Below are positions 48,616-59,906 of a stretch of DNA of 64,000 bases, in pieces. Below the pieces are notes generated by a model that worked only from the letters and a program-made list of their open reading frames with translations, made no database searches and was not told the DNA's origin. The stretch is from contig NW_022145605.1 in the NCBI RefSeq assembly GCF_000002235.5, positions 38,201,141 to 38,265,140 of the forward strand, written 5' to 3'. This DNA is from Strongylocentrotus purpuratus. Taxonomy: Eukaryota > Echinodermata > Echinoidea > Camarodonta > Strongylocentrotidae. The number at the start of each line of letters is the position of its first letter. Position 1 is the stretch's first letter. The position numbers and the translations under genes are program-made.

Positions 48616-48697
48616 CTGTGATAATAACACTTAGCGCGAGATCGAGAAGAAGAAGAAGTATTGTGTGCAATAAAGTAGGACGCACGAACTGATGAGC
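48616..48697 (-). CDS. Candidate leader exon, unit 1
   Basis: The frame reads VRPTLLHTILLLLLDLALSV then IIT, ending at donor ACAG|GTGAGT (phase 1). It is a typical hydrophobic signal-peptide core. An acceptor-like CTAAGCAG precedes it. No in-frame ATG is visible, so the start may lie in an upstream exon. The unit 2 copy (58910-58994) differs by exactly one codon, a frame-preserving change that supports coding. In unit 1 no partner exon is visible downstream. Confidence 0.5.
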
Positions 48698-48769
48698 CTG
48701 CTTAGAAAGTTGTCAGTGAGAGTATCCTTGAACAGTCTCACTATATTACCAGTGTATATTGGTCTATTG

Positions 48770-49715
48770 CAGGGGCGGCGATTCCGGGGGACAGGGGGGA
48801 GGGGGGGGGGGGGACACATCTCCCTCCCCCAGAAAATTTGAAAAATTGCACAAAAAAGGTTATAGCATATACTGACTAAAGACTGCAAACAATTTTAGGC
48901 TCTCGAGGGCCCAAGAATGCAGCGTTTAGACAAATAAAAATGCAAAAATCTTCTCCCTCGCATAATAACTTTCAAAGTGTACGAGTAAATATTGTAGAAA
49001 AGTGAAGTGTGAAAAGGTATATAAAGTTTTTACACTATAGTTTTGCAAAGGAATGTAATTTTTTAATACAACAAAAATTCAAAAACCTGTGAGGGGTAGT
49101 CATTTATGCTCCCTCGCACTTGCGTAATGGTGTGTGTGTGTGTGTGTGGGGGGGGGGCAGTTGCTATCCTAATAAAATTCAAACGTGGTGTATTTCTGAT
49201 TCGATACCAGTGATTTAAAACTGTTGCTAAAAAGGCATGATTTTTCCCTGAGCTTCTAGGGGCTCTGCCCCCTGGACCCCACCAAGGGTCCTAAAGCAGT
49301 CCCTGGATGCTCATCCGACGGTAATTAAATGCCTAAAACCCCTGAGCTTCATGGGGCTTTGCCCCTGGACCTTACAAGGGTCCCTAAGGCGGGCACCTGG
49401 ATGCTCATCTGACCGATATTAAATGGCTTAAACCCCTGAGCTTCATGGGGCTTTGCCCCTGGACCTTACAAGGGTCCCTAAGGCGGGCACCTGGATGCTC
49501 ATCTGACCGATATTAAATGGCCTAAACCCCTGAGCTTCATGGGGCTTTGCCCCTGGACCCCACGCCAATTTACGCTCCACTTGCTTCGCTCGCTTTGCTC
49601 GGGGGTGATGCGGATTTTTTTTGTCCACCCCCAGGAACGTTTTTGCTCATTATGCCACTGCTCCCTCGTCCCTCGCATTTCATCCCCCAGTCATGAAAAG
49701 AAATCGCCGCCCCTG
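48770..49715. mobile_element. hAT-like non-autonomous element, unit 1
   Basis: Inverted termini CAGGGGCGGCGATT and AATCGCCGCCCCTG are flanked by GTCTATTG at 48762-48769 and 49716-49723, an 8-bp target duplication. The interior contains a 94-bp tandem repeat (49247-49560, about 3.4 copies, each starting CCTGAGCTTC) and no transposase frame. Confidence 0.9.
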
Positions 49716-51021
49716 GTCTATTGTACTAACGAATCAGTATCGATTTCGATTTCACACGTAAATTAAAAAGCAATTAATATAGATAATGGTGAGAAATAGA
49801 AACAAACACTGTCCTGATGACTGTGAGAGAAATATAAGCATTCAAGGATTCCAAATCGAAAACACGTAAAGGAGAAACTCGTTAATATAGAATGATGTTA
49901 TACAAACTCTCGTTATAGCAAATTGATATTGCCGCTCCCGCTTCTCTATATTTCCTGTTTGCTTGTTTTTTGTTTAGTTATAATTTTCCTTGTGTGTTGC
50001 CCTGATATAGCAAGGTTTCATTAAAACAGGATAAATACTTGGTTCCAAAAAAATTGTTATAAACAATTTTCCCTGTATTTTTAAGCACAGGAGACCCCTC
50101 CCCTCTCTTCCCGTCCTCGTTCGTTCCCTCTCTCTCTCTCTCTCTCTCACTCTTTCCCTCTTTTTCTCTCTGTGCCACTCTCTAGTTCTATCTCTCTTCA
50201 TACTCAAATTCTCTCGCACAGAAATCTGGCGTTTGATTGACCAGATGTGTAACTAAAACAAATAAATTACAAATCAGTTGGTATCGTGGATACATATTTA
50301 ATTAGAATGCCATGCAATTCGCTTGAAAATTCAAAAAATAAGTAAACGACAAAAAGAAGACAGGATTTCTGCTGCAAAGGAAGAAATCCTAATTACTTGA
50401 AAGAACAAAATGTGATGCTAGATCTAAAAAGCTTATATGTATATTTTCATTATATATTTTCTACATGCGTTTCTACAATAGGTAATCAGGTAATCCACAG
50501 AATGCAGACACAAAAATAACTGATTACACACATAATATAGTGAGATACATACATGGAAAGGAACGTAAAGGTAATAAAAAAATATTTGTTGTATTCTACG
50601 CATAGCGATCTAACTAGTGGCTATAAATTGGCTGCCATCATTCCAAGGTTTATTAGCAACATACATAGGAAAACACCACCACCTGTACATGAATCACATT
50701 ATCAACACATTTTAAATGGTTCATGTCTTGTCGTTTGTGTGAGTTAATTCTATGTTCCTATCTCTATTGGGAACGTTGACTCGAAGTATTCAAACCACTC
50801 AACTGTTTATACATTATAAACCTTATAGCCCGTGGTAGACCATTTGATATAAGAAAACATTAATTTTCCTCGTTTAAACCTCCAACACACAAACCAAATA
50901 CATATAAATATCCATATTCATTTCTTGATACCTCAATGTTTTAGCTGAGTAAACAATAATTTGCCTTCATGACGAATTACCTTATACTTAGGTAATACTT
51001 CTTAAATAGGCATTTCCAAAC

Positions 51022-51068
<47 letters not shown>

Positions 51069-51271
51069 TTTCCCCCTATCTAACATGTTATCAAACGTGA
51101 CAATAATTGTGAATAGAATATCTGTTATTCGCATTGGTTTAACCCTGTTCAAAGGTGTGACACAATAATTATGACAGCTGTTCTGAAATAAATATAAACA
51201 TTGTGTAAGAGTTCGCCGTATAATAATAGTGGGTCCTTGTATAGCGCTCGATCATGTCTGTCACACTTGAC

Positions 51272-51391
51272 ACTAGGGACTTTTAGATTTGCGTGGACTG
51301 ATACATGTGACGTCCATTCAAGGCAGTGCATTAAAAGGACGTCGATCGTAGCAATCCACGTTGTCGTTGTGCAAATCTAAAAGTCCCTAGT
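51272..51391. repeat. Small foldback element, unit 1
   Basis: ACTAGGGACTTTTAGATTTG and CAAATCTAAAAGTCCCTAGT are perfect inverted arms; pairing continues as GTGGA / TCCAC. The total is about 120 bp, with GACGTC motifs in the interior. The unit 2 copy is at 61459-61578. Confidence 0.85.
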
Positions 51392-51544
51392 CCTGGCGCT
51401 CCGCAATCAGGGAAATAATTACATGCATGCAAATAATATATCTATCATTCTGTATAAGTATATCGAAGAATGAGAAATTACAGATTTAAATCTACTCTGA
51501 TTGATTCGCCAATACTGATTTATTCATTAATATTTACATTTTAA

Positions 51545-51710
51545 TACGAACTTAGCTGCAACAATGATTTTTAGATATAAAATTGTAATTTAGTATTGTT
51601 TTTTTTTAAATTCTTATTAAGTAGATGTTGCGTAACTTCCTAATATCAATACTTTTATTTGAATTCCAAGAATATGATTGAAAATACAACTGTCATGAAT
51701 ATGAGAACTA
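51545..51710 (-). pseudogene. Relic of the tail exon and its 3' UTR
   Basis: CTTATTAAGTAGATGTTGCG through TTTATTTGAATTCCAAGAAT and ATGATTGAAAATACAACTGT repeats the 3' end of the tail exon plus its downstream flank, which follow intact at 51735-51890. Only the last codons (FLKFK and stop) remain, so it is non-functional. A matching relic is present in unit 2 near 61740-61895. Confidence 0.75.
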
Positions 51711-51847
51711 TGAGAAATATATACATTCTTATACCAACTGAGCTGCTACAATGATTTCAGAAATTCAGATATAAAAATTGTAATTCAGTATTGGTTTTTC
51801 TGTATCTTATTAAGTAGATGTTGCGTAACTTCCTAATATCAATACCT

Positions 51848-51999
51848 TTATTTGAATTTCAAGAATATGATTGAAAATACAACTGTCATGAACATCAGAA
51901 CTTCACTGCCGAACAGCCGCCGTCCACTGCCTCTTAAATTGGAGCTGGATACCGTTGACATATTCCCAACTGTTGTTGATTCCGTCGTAGGTGGCAGAT
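51848..51999 (-). CDS. Hydrophobic C-terminal (tail) exon of a surface-protein gene, unit 1
   Basis: An acceptor CACGTGCAG|AT starts, in phase 1, DLPPTTESTTVGNMSTVSSS, then a linker, then a hydrophobic end (MFMTVVFSIIFLKFK, stop). The Thr/Ser-rich stalk plus C-terminal hydrophobic segment suggests a GPI anchor or a single span. The EGF exon that precedes the same tail in unit 2 is absent here, so this copy is either spliced directly to a leader exon or broken. Confidence 0.65.
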
Positions 52000-52983
52000 C
52001 TGCACGTGGATGTAACGAATTTAAAACAAATCACATGACATGAATAACAAGGAATTCATTTATCTAATACATTTATTTAGTAAATTTCAGCTAGTCAAGA
52101 ATGGCATTAGCAGCCGTAAAAAAGCGTTTAGGTACTGCTTTGGAAAAAAAATCAAATGATAATGTAATTATATGACAATTGCAAAAGGTTAATATCGGTA
52201 ACGGATTTGTTTTTAAAGCACAAAACGTCATATTCACACTCATTAGATCTCTTATTTCAGAAACATAGCATTTCAATTTCAAATAACTATATTAGAGGTA
52301 TAGAGAACAATGATAGATAAATTCAAAAATCAACGTATTGAACAAGTTGTTTAAAAAAAAACCACAACAAATATTTATATAGGCCTACTTTCTTTTCCTA
52401 GATATTTGTTTTCATTTTATTTATCCTTCGGATCCCGAAGTTTAATCTTTAATTCTCCATCATCTTTGCATGAATTGAGATTCACTACAATACATGTATT
52501 TGGCATTTTTCATTTTTATCATAACATATATATTTGTTTGTAATATGTAAAGCGTCGTCTACCTTTGTGCATCAAAGAATACCATTTCAAAACAGCCCTA
52601 GTGAATAATTCTTTATTGTCTGATGTAGTGAATATGAAAATCATATCCCCGAACCTGGTACTGATTTGTATTCAAAATATTGTTTCATATTCATTCAATT
52701 GTCAAGCCTTATTGGTTTTTACGAATGCACTCATTTCCATTTGTACTTTCTTTTATATTTTCTTTATATTTTGTTTAAATTTTATTTCTCATGTCAATTT
52801 ACATTTATGTTTCAATATGATACTCCGTTTTGGATACCCTTTTTAAAAATCTTAGTACGAAATATGATGATGCAAATAACTTATTTTCAATTCGATTCAG
52901 TTTTTTAATCTAGAACTTTGCATTTCAGAGCGCTTTTGATCTCTCATGCAAATCAATGTTCGATATTCAATATATTCGATATA
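52000..52983. other. Right part of unit 1, EGF exon missing
   Basis: Matches unit 2 at 62187-62530 and again from 63300. At about 52247-52275 it lacks the ~770 bp segment that holds the EGF exon in unit 2. No coding exon is visible. Confidence 0.7.
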
Positions 52984-54034
52984 TTAGGAGCGTTAAATAT
53001 TCTACACATCTTTATACGAATAGAATCAATGCATACAAAACGAAATGACAGTAATTTGTAATTAAAAAGGAATACAAATTAAATTTGTGATTATTTTTAT
53101 TCTCATCTTGGAAATTAATGTTTAGGGTAAATTGCCAAATTCATCGGAGATGTACACCCTCATAGCAAAAATAAATACGCCACTAGATCACTATTAAGCT
53201 AACAGATGTATAATTTATTAAAGATGTGTAAAATATTTTAACTAACATTGCTTCATATAAGAAATTGCTTCTTAAGGGCACGGCATTCTTCCATATGGGG
53301 TTATAAAAACAATAATATACTGGGTTTATATAGCGCTCAATGCATCGACGGTGTCTCTATTAAAGAGTTTTATAGACATATCATCGGATTCAAGCTTGCC
53401 CGCACACAATGTATGCACATTCTCCACTCACTGGGGACCATTTATACATGCTAACGCTAAGCGCCATTTTACAGACGCTCACAATGCTGAGAAAACTACC
53501 ATAACCTTCTCATTCTACCTTTTACTCATTTGACACCTATTTTTTGTTTAACTTTAACTTGTGCAGTGTGTGTTTGGAGGGGAATTTTTTTAACGCTGGA
53601 TACGCCTCTACATTTTATCAACTTGTTTATCTAATATTCCATTTGTATTGCTAAATTATCATCATTATTCTTATCATTCATTATGATCATCATCATCCTT
53701 ATTGATATCATTTCGTGACCCCTTATCTTCCTCGTCATTTTATTTAGCAAAGACAATGAGCATTATTAAAACAGAATACACAACATAATTTGAGGAAAGT
53801 CATGTCGATGCCTTAAGAAGAAGAAATAAAGATTAACTACTTGAACGACTACAGTTCCCTCATTGTCTTCTTTTCCAATCCATGAGGCATAAATAAAATG
53901 GCATTAACAATTACATAAAGCAAATAATGAACTGTAGTTACAATTAGCTACGATAGAAATGGCTTGAGTTTAGATGACTGATATTCACCACATCTAGACT
54001 AAAGAATACCATCATTCTTTTTTCCTAGAACATC

Positions 54035-54745
54035 ATAGGATCAAGAATTCTTGTTAAGAAACAAAATGAATATTAACACAATAATATTGTGTAAAACCTT
54101 GGGCCAAGGATTCTCGTAAAGAAAAAAAAATGAATATCATCACCATTGTGTAAAAACCTAGGAACAAGAATCCTTGCAAAGAAAAAAATAAATATCAACA
54201 CTATTGTGTAAAACCTAGGGCCAAGAATTCTTGTAAAGAACACCAAATGAATATCATCACCATTGCGTAAAAACCTAGGGACAAGAATTCCTGTAAAGAA
54301 ACAAAAATAATATCAACACTATTGTGTAAAACCTAGGGCGAAGAATTCTTGTAAAGAACAACAAATGAATATCATCACCATTGCGTAAAAACCTAGGGAC
54401 AAGAATTCCTGTAAAGAAACAAAAATAATATCAACACTATTGTGTAAAACCTAGGGCGAAGAATTCTTGTAAAGAACAACAAATGAATATCATCACCATT
54501 GCGTAAAAACCTAGGGCCAAGACTTCTTGTAAAGAACAAAAGGCGAATATCATCATTCAAGATTGTCTAAAATAATCTTAATCCAAGAAATCTTTTGAAG
54601 AAAGTGATCAATATCAACTCGGCTTTCTTATACATTTTAATAAAAAGAAACGAATATCATCATGATTGTCAAAAAACCTAAGGCCAAGAATTCTGGTAAA
54701 GAAAAAAAAAATGAAGATCAACATCATTGTCTAAAACTCAAGTCC
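54035..54745. repeat. ~59-bp minisatellite downstream of Reeler copy 2
   Basis: Same family as 44400-44850 with about four more copies. A 118-bp dimer (54283-54400) is repeated almost exactly at 54401-54518, showing recent expansion by dimers. Confidence 0.88.
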
Positions 54746-57180
54746 AAGAAAACTTGTCGAGAGGGAGATGGATATCATGACGATAGTCAGGATTAGGCTG
54801 CTTGTCAGTTTAGTATCAGCTGAATTGGAAATAGAATAGAAACGGAAAAGAAAGATTATCTGAAAACACTCTGACTGATTATTCACCTTCAACAAGAGAG
54901 CTTTAGTAACAGACCCCCCCTCCCCAGCCCCCTCCCCTCCAACCTCCATCAACTAAGCTTTTCTAGAGACTTTTATACACAAAAAGGTTCTTAGAGCCCC
55001 ACTACACTACTTCCGCCCTCTATATAGCAAGTGTTAATTTAGTTCTAGTGTTAATTGAGAGCTGATTTGATGAGATAACTACCTGTCAGTGACCATGCAG
55101 GGAGGTATAATTCCTCGTGGCCAAACTAGTGCAGGGGGGCTTTAACGTTGTATTTTGCATGCGCCTCGATCATCTACTGGAAAAACTATGCGCCCAATAT
55201 TGATCTACAAAATAAAATTACTCAATTTAGATGAAGCCAACATACTTACCACTGATAGTTGACGAGGTTTGTTTGACCCAATAACTACTGTAACTCTCCA
55301 CAAATGTGGCCCTAAAAAGATAACAAATGAAATTATTTTTTAGAACACCCAATACTTAATGTTGAACAATTTAAAAGCTATTATACCCACTCATCAGTAC
55401 TTCATTGTCCTACTGTTTTACTCTGCCTTTACCAACCCAAGACATGCCAAGGAATGTTGATGTGAATAATGCTCTCTCTCTCTCTCTCTCTCTTCCCTTG
55501 TCCCTCTCTCTTCCTCTCTCTTATCTCTTCCCCCTCTCACTCTCTCTCTCTTTCTGTGTCTATCTCTTTAACTTTACCCAAGAGACATTCTCTTTCTCAC
55601 TATTGTTTTCTTTATGTCCGTCTTTTTTTAAAATTCCTTCTATATCTCCATGATAACACAGCTTTAATGATTATTATTAGCAATGCAAAATATTATTCGA
55701 AAGGCTTGATTTTGTATTGAAACTACATGTATAGAAAATACATTATAAGATTATATGTGCTATATATCAAAATGAAGGAGGAAGAGTTCGTGGAATATTT
55801 AGTGACTTATGTTTTCTTAAGAACTCAAAAAAGAATGTAACCCCCCGTTTTAGAACTACATGTAGTACATGAAGTAAATACATGATGATATCCGTTTCAA
55901 CTGGTCATTATTTCTCCAAGTAGGTTAACTTCATTATGATTGCTCTTTTGTGTCTTTATTCTTCATTCATGAATTTGTGTTCATACTTACGCAACGTAAA
56001 CGGTGTCATTAAAATCTTTCGGAGGTGTCCACATGAATTTGTTGACAGTGCCTTTCTTAGTGCTGTCTATATGTGTCACGGCATTGTCTACCACGCCTGC
56101 GCATGAGACGGTCTTGAACTTATCCGCGTCCATCACGGACCACGTCCCCACGATAGCGTCAGTGTCATTGCGTCGCATCTGCATGAAGATTCCCTTGAAT
56201 TGTTGTGATTGGGTAGCGTTAATTGTGACTGTGTGGTAAAGATAAGAATCCAGAACAACCTCATTTAGTGATTAAAGTGAAATCCCCTCACGCCTCTACC
56301 TCCACCAAACCCATCTCCACTAATTAAAATTCTAACTGAGCAAAGATATCTCCTTTCGATCTATTTATACTAAAAATTGGTCCTCATACAATTTTTCAAT
56401 AATACAAACAAAAAAAATCTCTGATTACTATCAGGCCTAAGCATCTCAGTGTACCGAATGAAGATAGTTTATGGGATGTGCACTATGACATACTACTCCG
56501 GCGAAATTCCTACACCAAACTAAATACGAGACCAGACTTCACACCTAAAGACCTAGATGATTTGTAAATAAAACCCTTACCCTGACATTTATCTTTGACG
56601 AAATAAAGCCCGATAAAAGTCACCGGAGCAAACTGTCGCCTTAGTCAATGATTTGTGTTTGTTTGTTCGTTTATTAACCTGGTGCTTTAGTTTCAGTTTC
56701 AGTTTACCGTTTAATATCAAATTTCAAGATTTCACAAAATAGTACAATTATACATGAATTATATTAACAGAGACAAAAAGAAACAAGAAAGTGAGTGCCT
56801 CATTCCAGTTTGTTTGAATGCATTAAATTTATTTAAAAAAAAACTGAACTAAAAAGGAGATTGTAATATAGAGGGGCCCATGGTGAATACTATGTTTGTA
56901 AGTTATAGGTCCTTTTGACGAAGTAAGTTCGCAGGAGAAAATGTCACAAGAGAAAATGTCACCTACCAGAGAACTTCTTGCCGGGCATGTACTTCATCTT
57001 GGCGGGAACGATGGAAAAGGGGCTCTCTGTAACCTGAGCTGGTATACCATGACCGGGTATCATGGTATCACATATTTCAGGATTGGAACCAACGGGAGCG
57101 CCAGTAGACCGGGCATCGACATCAACAAAGACGAGCATGACAGCCAAGAAGACGAAGGCTTCTCTCCTTGCAATCTTCAT
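54731..57180 (-). CDS. Reeler-domain secreted/GPI-type protein, copy 2
   Basis: Exons 57180-56967, 56228-55991, 55311-55250 and 54819-54731 have exactly the same lengths and phases as copy 1, giving 200 residues. The signal peptide, both Reeler cysteines, the NAT and NDT sequons and the hydrophobic tail are kept. About twelve residues differ from copy 1, including K to E before SPFSI and a cluster in the second half of exon 2 (AGVVDN, THIDSTKKG, DFNDTVYV). The last change creates a new NDT sequon. The start at 57180 is chosen because the signal peptide begins there; an ATG at 58173 in the same frame would add over 300 repeat-coded residues and is unlikely. Confidence 0.87.
54991..55145 (+). 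mobile_element. TTAA-type MITE, copy 7, internally deleted
   Basis: Same insertion as 45142-45328, shared through the segmental duplication, but with about 30 bp missing from the 5' half (CTATATAGCAAGTGTTAATT) and a TTAG start. Confidence 0.8.
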
Positions 57181-57217
57181 TTTCGGCTTTACACGAGAGC
57201 AATGGCGGAAGGGATTG

Positions 57218-58154
57218 TTATCATCATTATAGCAATGAACAGCTCTATTTTCATTATAGCAATGAACAGTTTTATCATCATTATAACAATGAATAGTTTT
57301 ATCATCATTATAACAATGAACAGTTTTATCATCATTATAACAATGAACAGTTTTATCATCATTATAACAATGAATAGTTTTATCATCATTATAACAATGA
57401 ACAGTTTTATCATCATTATAACAATGAACAGTTTTATCATCATTATAGCAATGAACATTTTTATCATAATTATAACAATGAACAGTTTTATCATCATTAT
57501 AACAATGAACAGTTTTATCATCATTATAGCAATGAACAGTTTTATCATCATTATAGCAATGAACAGTTTTATCATCATTATAACAATGAACAGTTTTATC
57601 ATCATTATAGCAATGAACAGTTTTATCATCATTATAACAATGAACAGTTTTATCATCATTATAACAATGAACAGTTTTATCATCATTATAGCAATGAACA
57701 GTTTTATCATCATTATAGCAATGAACAGTTTTATCATCATTATAACAATGAACAGTTTTATCATCATTATAACAATGAACAGTTTTATCATCATTATAAC
57801 AATGAACAGTTTTATCATCATTATAGCAATGAACAGTTTTATCATTATTATAGCAATGAACAGTTTTATCATCATTATAACAATGAACAGTTTTATCATC
57901 ATTATAACAATGAACAGTTTTATCATCATTATAGCAATGAACATTTTTATCATCATTATAACAATGAACAGTTTTATCATCATTATAGCAATGAACAGTT
58001 TTATCATCATTATAACAATGAACAGTTTTATCATCATTATAACAATGAATACTTTTATCATCATTATAACAATGAACAGTTTTATCATCATTATAACAAT
58101 GAATATTTTTATCATCATTATAACAATGAACAGTTTTATCATCATTATAAAAAT
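57218..58154. repeat. 27-bp minisatellite, about 34 copies, upstream of Reeler copy 2
   Basis: Same unit as 47385-47842 with double the copy number. ATAACAATG and ATAGCAATG variants alternate in blocks, indicating block-wise expansion. On the minus strand the frame (YNDDKTVHC)n is uninterrupted from an ATG at 58173 into the Reeler signal peptide. Confidence 0.95.
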
Positions 58155-58909
58155 TTGAAAATAAACACAACATTAACAAGACTCATAAAAGCATAAATAT
58201 TTCGCCACTGATTTCAGTCAATGTTGCTGCTAGGTAGATACAAAATATAAGGCAGGTGTGGTTGTAAACAATGGCGTTGTGTGGGTTCAGTCTTTGAAAG
58301 GATACTGGCATGATTGGGGATGAAATGCAAAAAAAGGCCCACCAATTGGTATGACTGAGAAGTGAGCGTGGGATGGGCTCCTCGGTCTTTTTTACGGTTT
58401 CTTTCCCCTTTTTCTTTCCTCTCTTTCTCTCTCTCTCTCTCTCCCTATCTCGCTCTCTCTCGACCTTCATATCTCTCCTACCCCTTTTTTTCTCTCCCTA
58501 TCTTTCTCTCTTTCTCCCTCTCAGGAAGACTCGTGCACATGTTGGCCTTCTGATCACTTTCCAGAAGGTTTGCTAGACCAATATTGTCGCTCTCGTGGGC
58601 CGTCGGTCTCTAGGGCTGTAAACAAGGTGCATACATATAAAATGCAATTGGGAATACGTTTGTTAAATATATTCTTGTGTATGAACAGTCTACTTCACAG
58701 ACTGCATGGTCTACAATGGGAATCGACCAACGCAATGCATGCTATTTCTATCGATCTTCAACAGTTCAATGAGAATACAAATGATATCAACCTAAACATA
58801 TAACTTGTTACCAGACACAAACAAGAAATGTATAGAAAACCTGCCAATGAACTCGCAAATAATCTTTTCTTACAAATCAGATTCATTTTACGAAATTGGA
58901 TATACTCAC

Positions 58910-58994
58910 CTGTGATAATAACACTTAGCGCAAAATCGAGAAGAAGAAGAATTATTATTGTGTGCAATAAAGTAGGACGCACGAACTGATGAGC
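58910..58994 (-). CDS. Candidate leader exon, unit 2
   Basis: VRPTLLHTIIILLLLDFALS then VIIT, ending ACAG|GTGAGT in phase 1. It has one more codon than the unit 1 copy. The phase fits both the EGF exon (starts TC GAT) and the tail exon (starts AT CTG). Spliced to the tail at 51999 it would span the whole Reeler copy 2 gene. No in-frame ATG; the upstream acceptor-like CTAAGCAG suggests an earlier exon. Confidence 0.5.
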
Positions 58995-59079
58995 CTGCTT
59001 AGAAAGTTGTCAGTGAGAATTTATGATTCTATTATCATTGAACAGTCTCACTATATTATCAGTGTCTATTGGTCTATTG

Positions 59080-59898
59080 CAGGGGCGGCGATCCCGGGGG
59101 GATAGGGGGGGGGGGGACACCCCCCTCAATTTTTTTCAGGGGGATCGTCTCCCCCCCACAAAATTTGAAAAAGTGCACTCAAAATTATAGCAAATACTGA
59201 CTAAAGGCTGCAACAAACTTTTGGCTCTGGAGGGCCCAAGAATGCAGCGTTTAGAAATAAAAATGCAAAATATTGTATACAAGTGAAGTGTGAAAAAGTA
59301 TATAAAGTTTTTACACTATAGTTTTGCTAAGAAATGTAATATTTTAATGCAATAAAACTTCAAAAACCTGTGAGGGGGTAGTCATTTATGCTCCCTCGCA
59401 CTGGCGTAATGGTGTGGCCAGGGGAGGGCTTTTGGGCAGTTGACCCCTAATAACATTCAAACGTGGTGTATTTTTGATTCGATACCAGTGATTTACAAAT
59501 GTTGCTAAAAAGGCATGGTTATTCCCTGAGCTTCCGGGGGCTCTGCCCCCTGGACCCCACCAAGAGCCCTAAAACAGTCCATGGATGCTCATCCAACCGT
59601 AATTAAATGCTAAAAAACCCTGAGCTTCATGGAGCTTTGCCCCTGGACCCCACGCCAATTTACGCTCCACTTGCTTCGCTCGCTTTGCTCTACCTGATCG
59701 TAAATACTTTAGCCCCCCCCCCCCACTTTGAAAAACGTTCCGCGGGCCTGCATGCAACATGTAAGACCGGGGGGGTTGATGCAGATTTTTTTTCTGCCCA
59801 CCCCCGGGACGTTTTTGCTCATTACACCACTGCTGCTCCCTTGTCCCTCGTTTTTTTAACCCCCCCCTTCCGGTCATGAAAAGAAATTGCCGCCCCTG
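59080..59898. mobile_element. hAT-like non-autonomous element, unit 2
   Basis: Termini CAGGGGCGGCGATC and ATTGCCGCCCCTG lie between GTCTATTG repeats at 59072-59079 and 59899-59906. Same insertion as 48770-49715, but with only about 1.4 copies of the 94-bp internal repeat. Confidence 0.88.
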
Positions 59899-59906
59899 GT
59901 CTATTG

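Larger units (their letters stand above)
49724..51847. other. Gene-free stretch of unit 1
   Basis: Contains a (CT)n tract at about 50125-50175, a (TA)n tract at 51026-51063 that is much shorter in unit 2, the foldback at 51272-51391 and the tail-exon relic at 51545-51710. No exons with splice support. Confidence 0.6.
43341..52983. repeat. Segmental tandem duplication, unit 1
   Basis: Sequence from TTAGGAGCGTTAAATATTCT at 43341 recurs from 52984, an offset of 9643 bp, and stays collinear and very similar throughout. Order in unit 1: spacer, 59-bp minisatellite, Reeler gene (minus), 27-bp minisatellite, leader-like exon, hAT-like element, foldback, tail-exon relic, tail exon, spacer. Unit 1 lacks the EGF-exon segment found in unit 2. 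Confidence 0.95.

Noticed and set aside
47385..58154. CRISPR array
   Set aside because: Repeats are contiguous with no unique spacers, and the genome is eukaryotic.
56941..58158. Open frames of 405 codons (plus) and 318-406 codons (minus) across the unit 2 minisatellite
   Set aside because: The 27-bp repeat keeps several frames open on both strands at once, which is a property of the repeat length and not evidence of protein coding.
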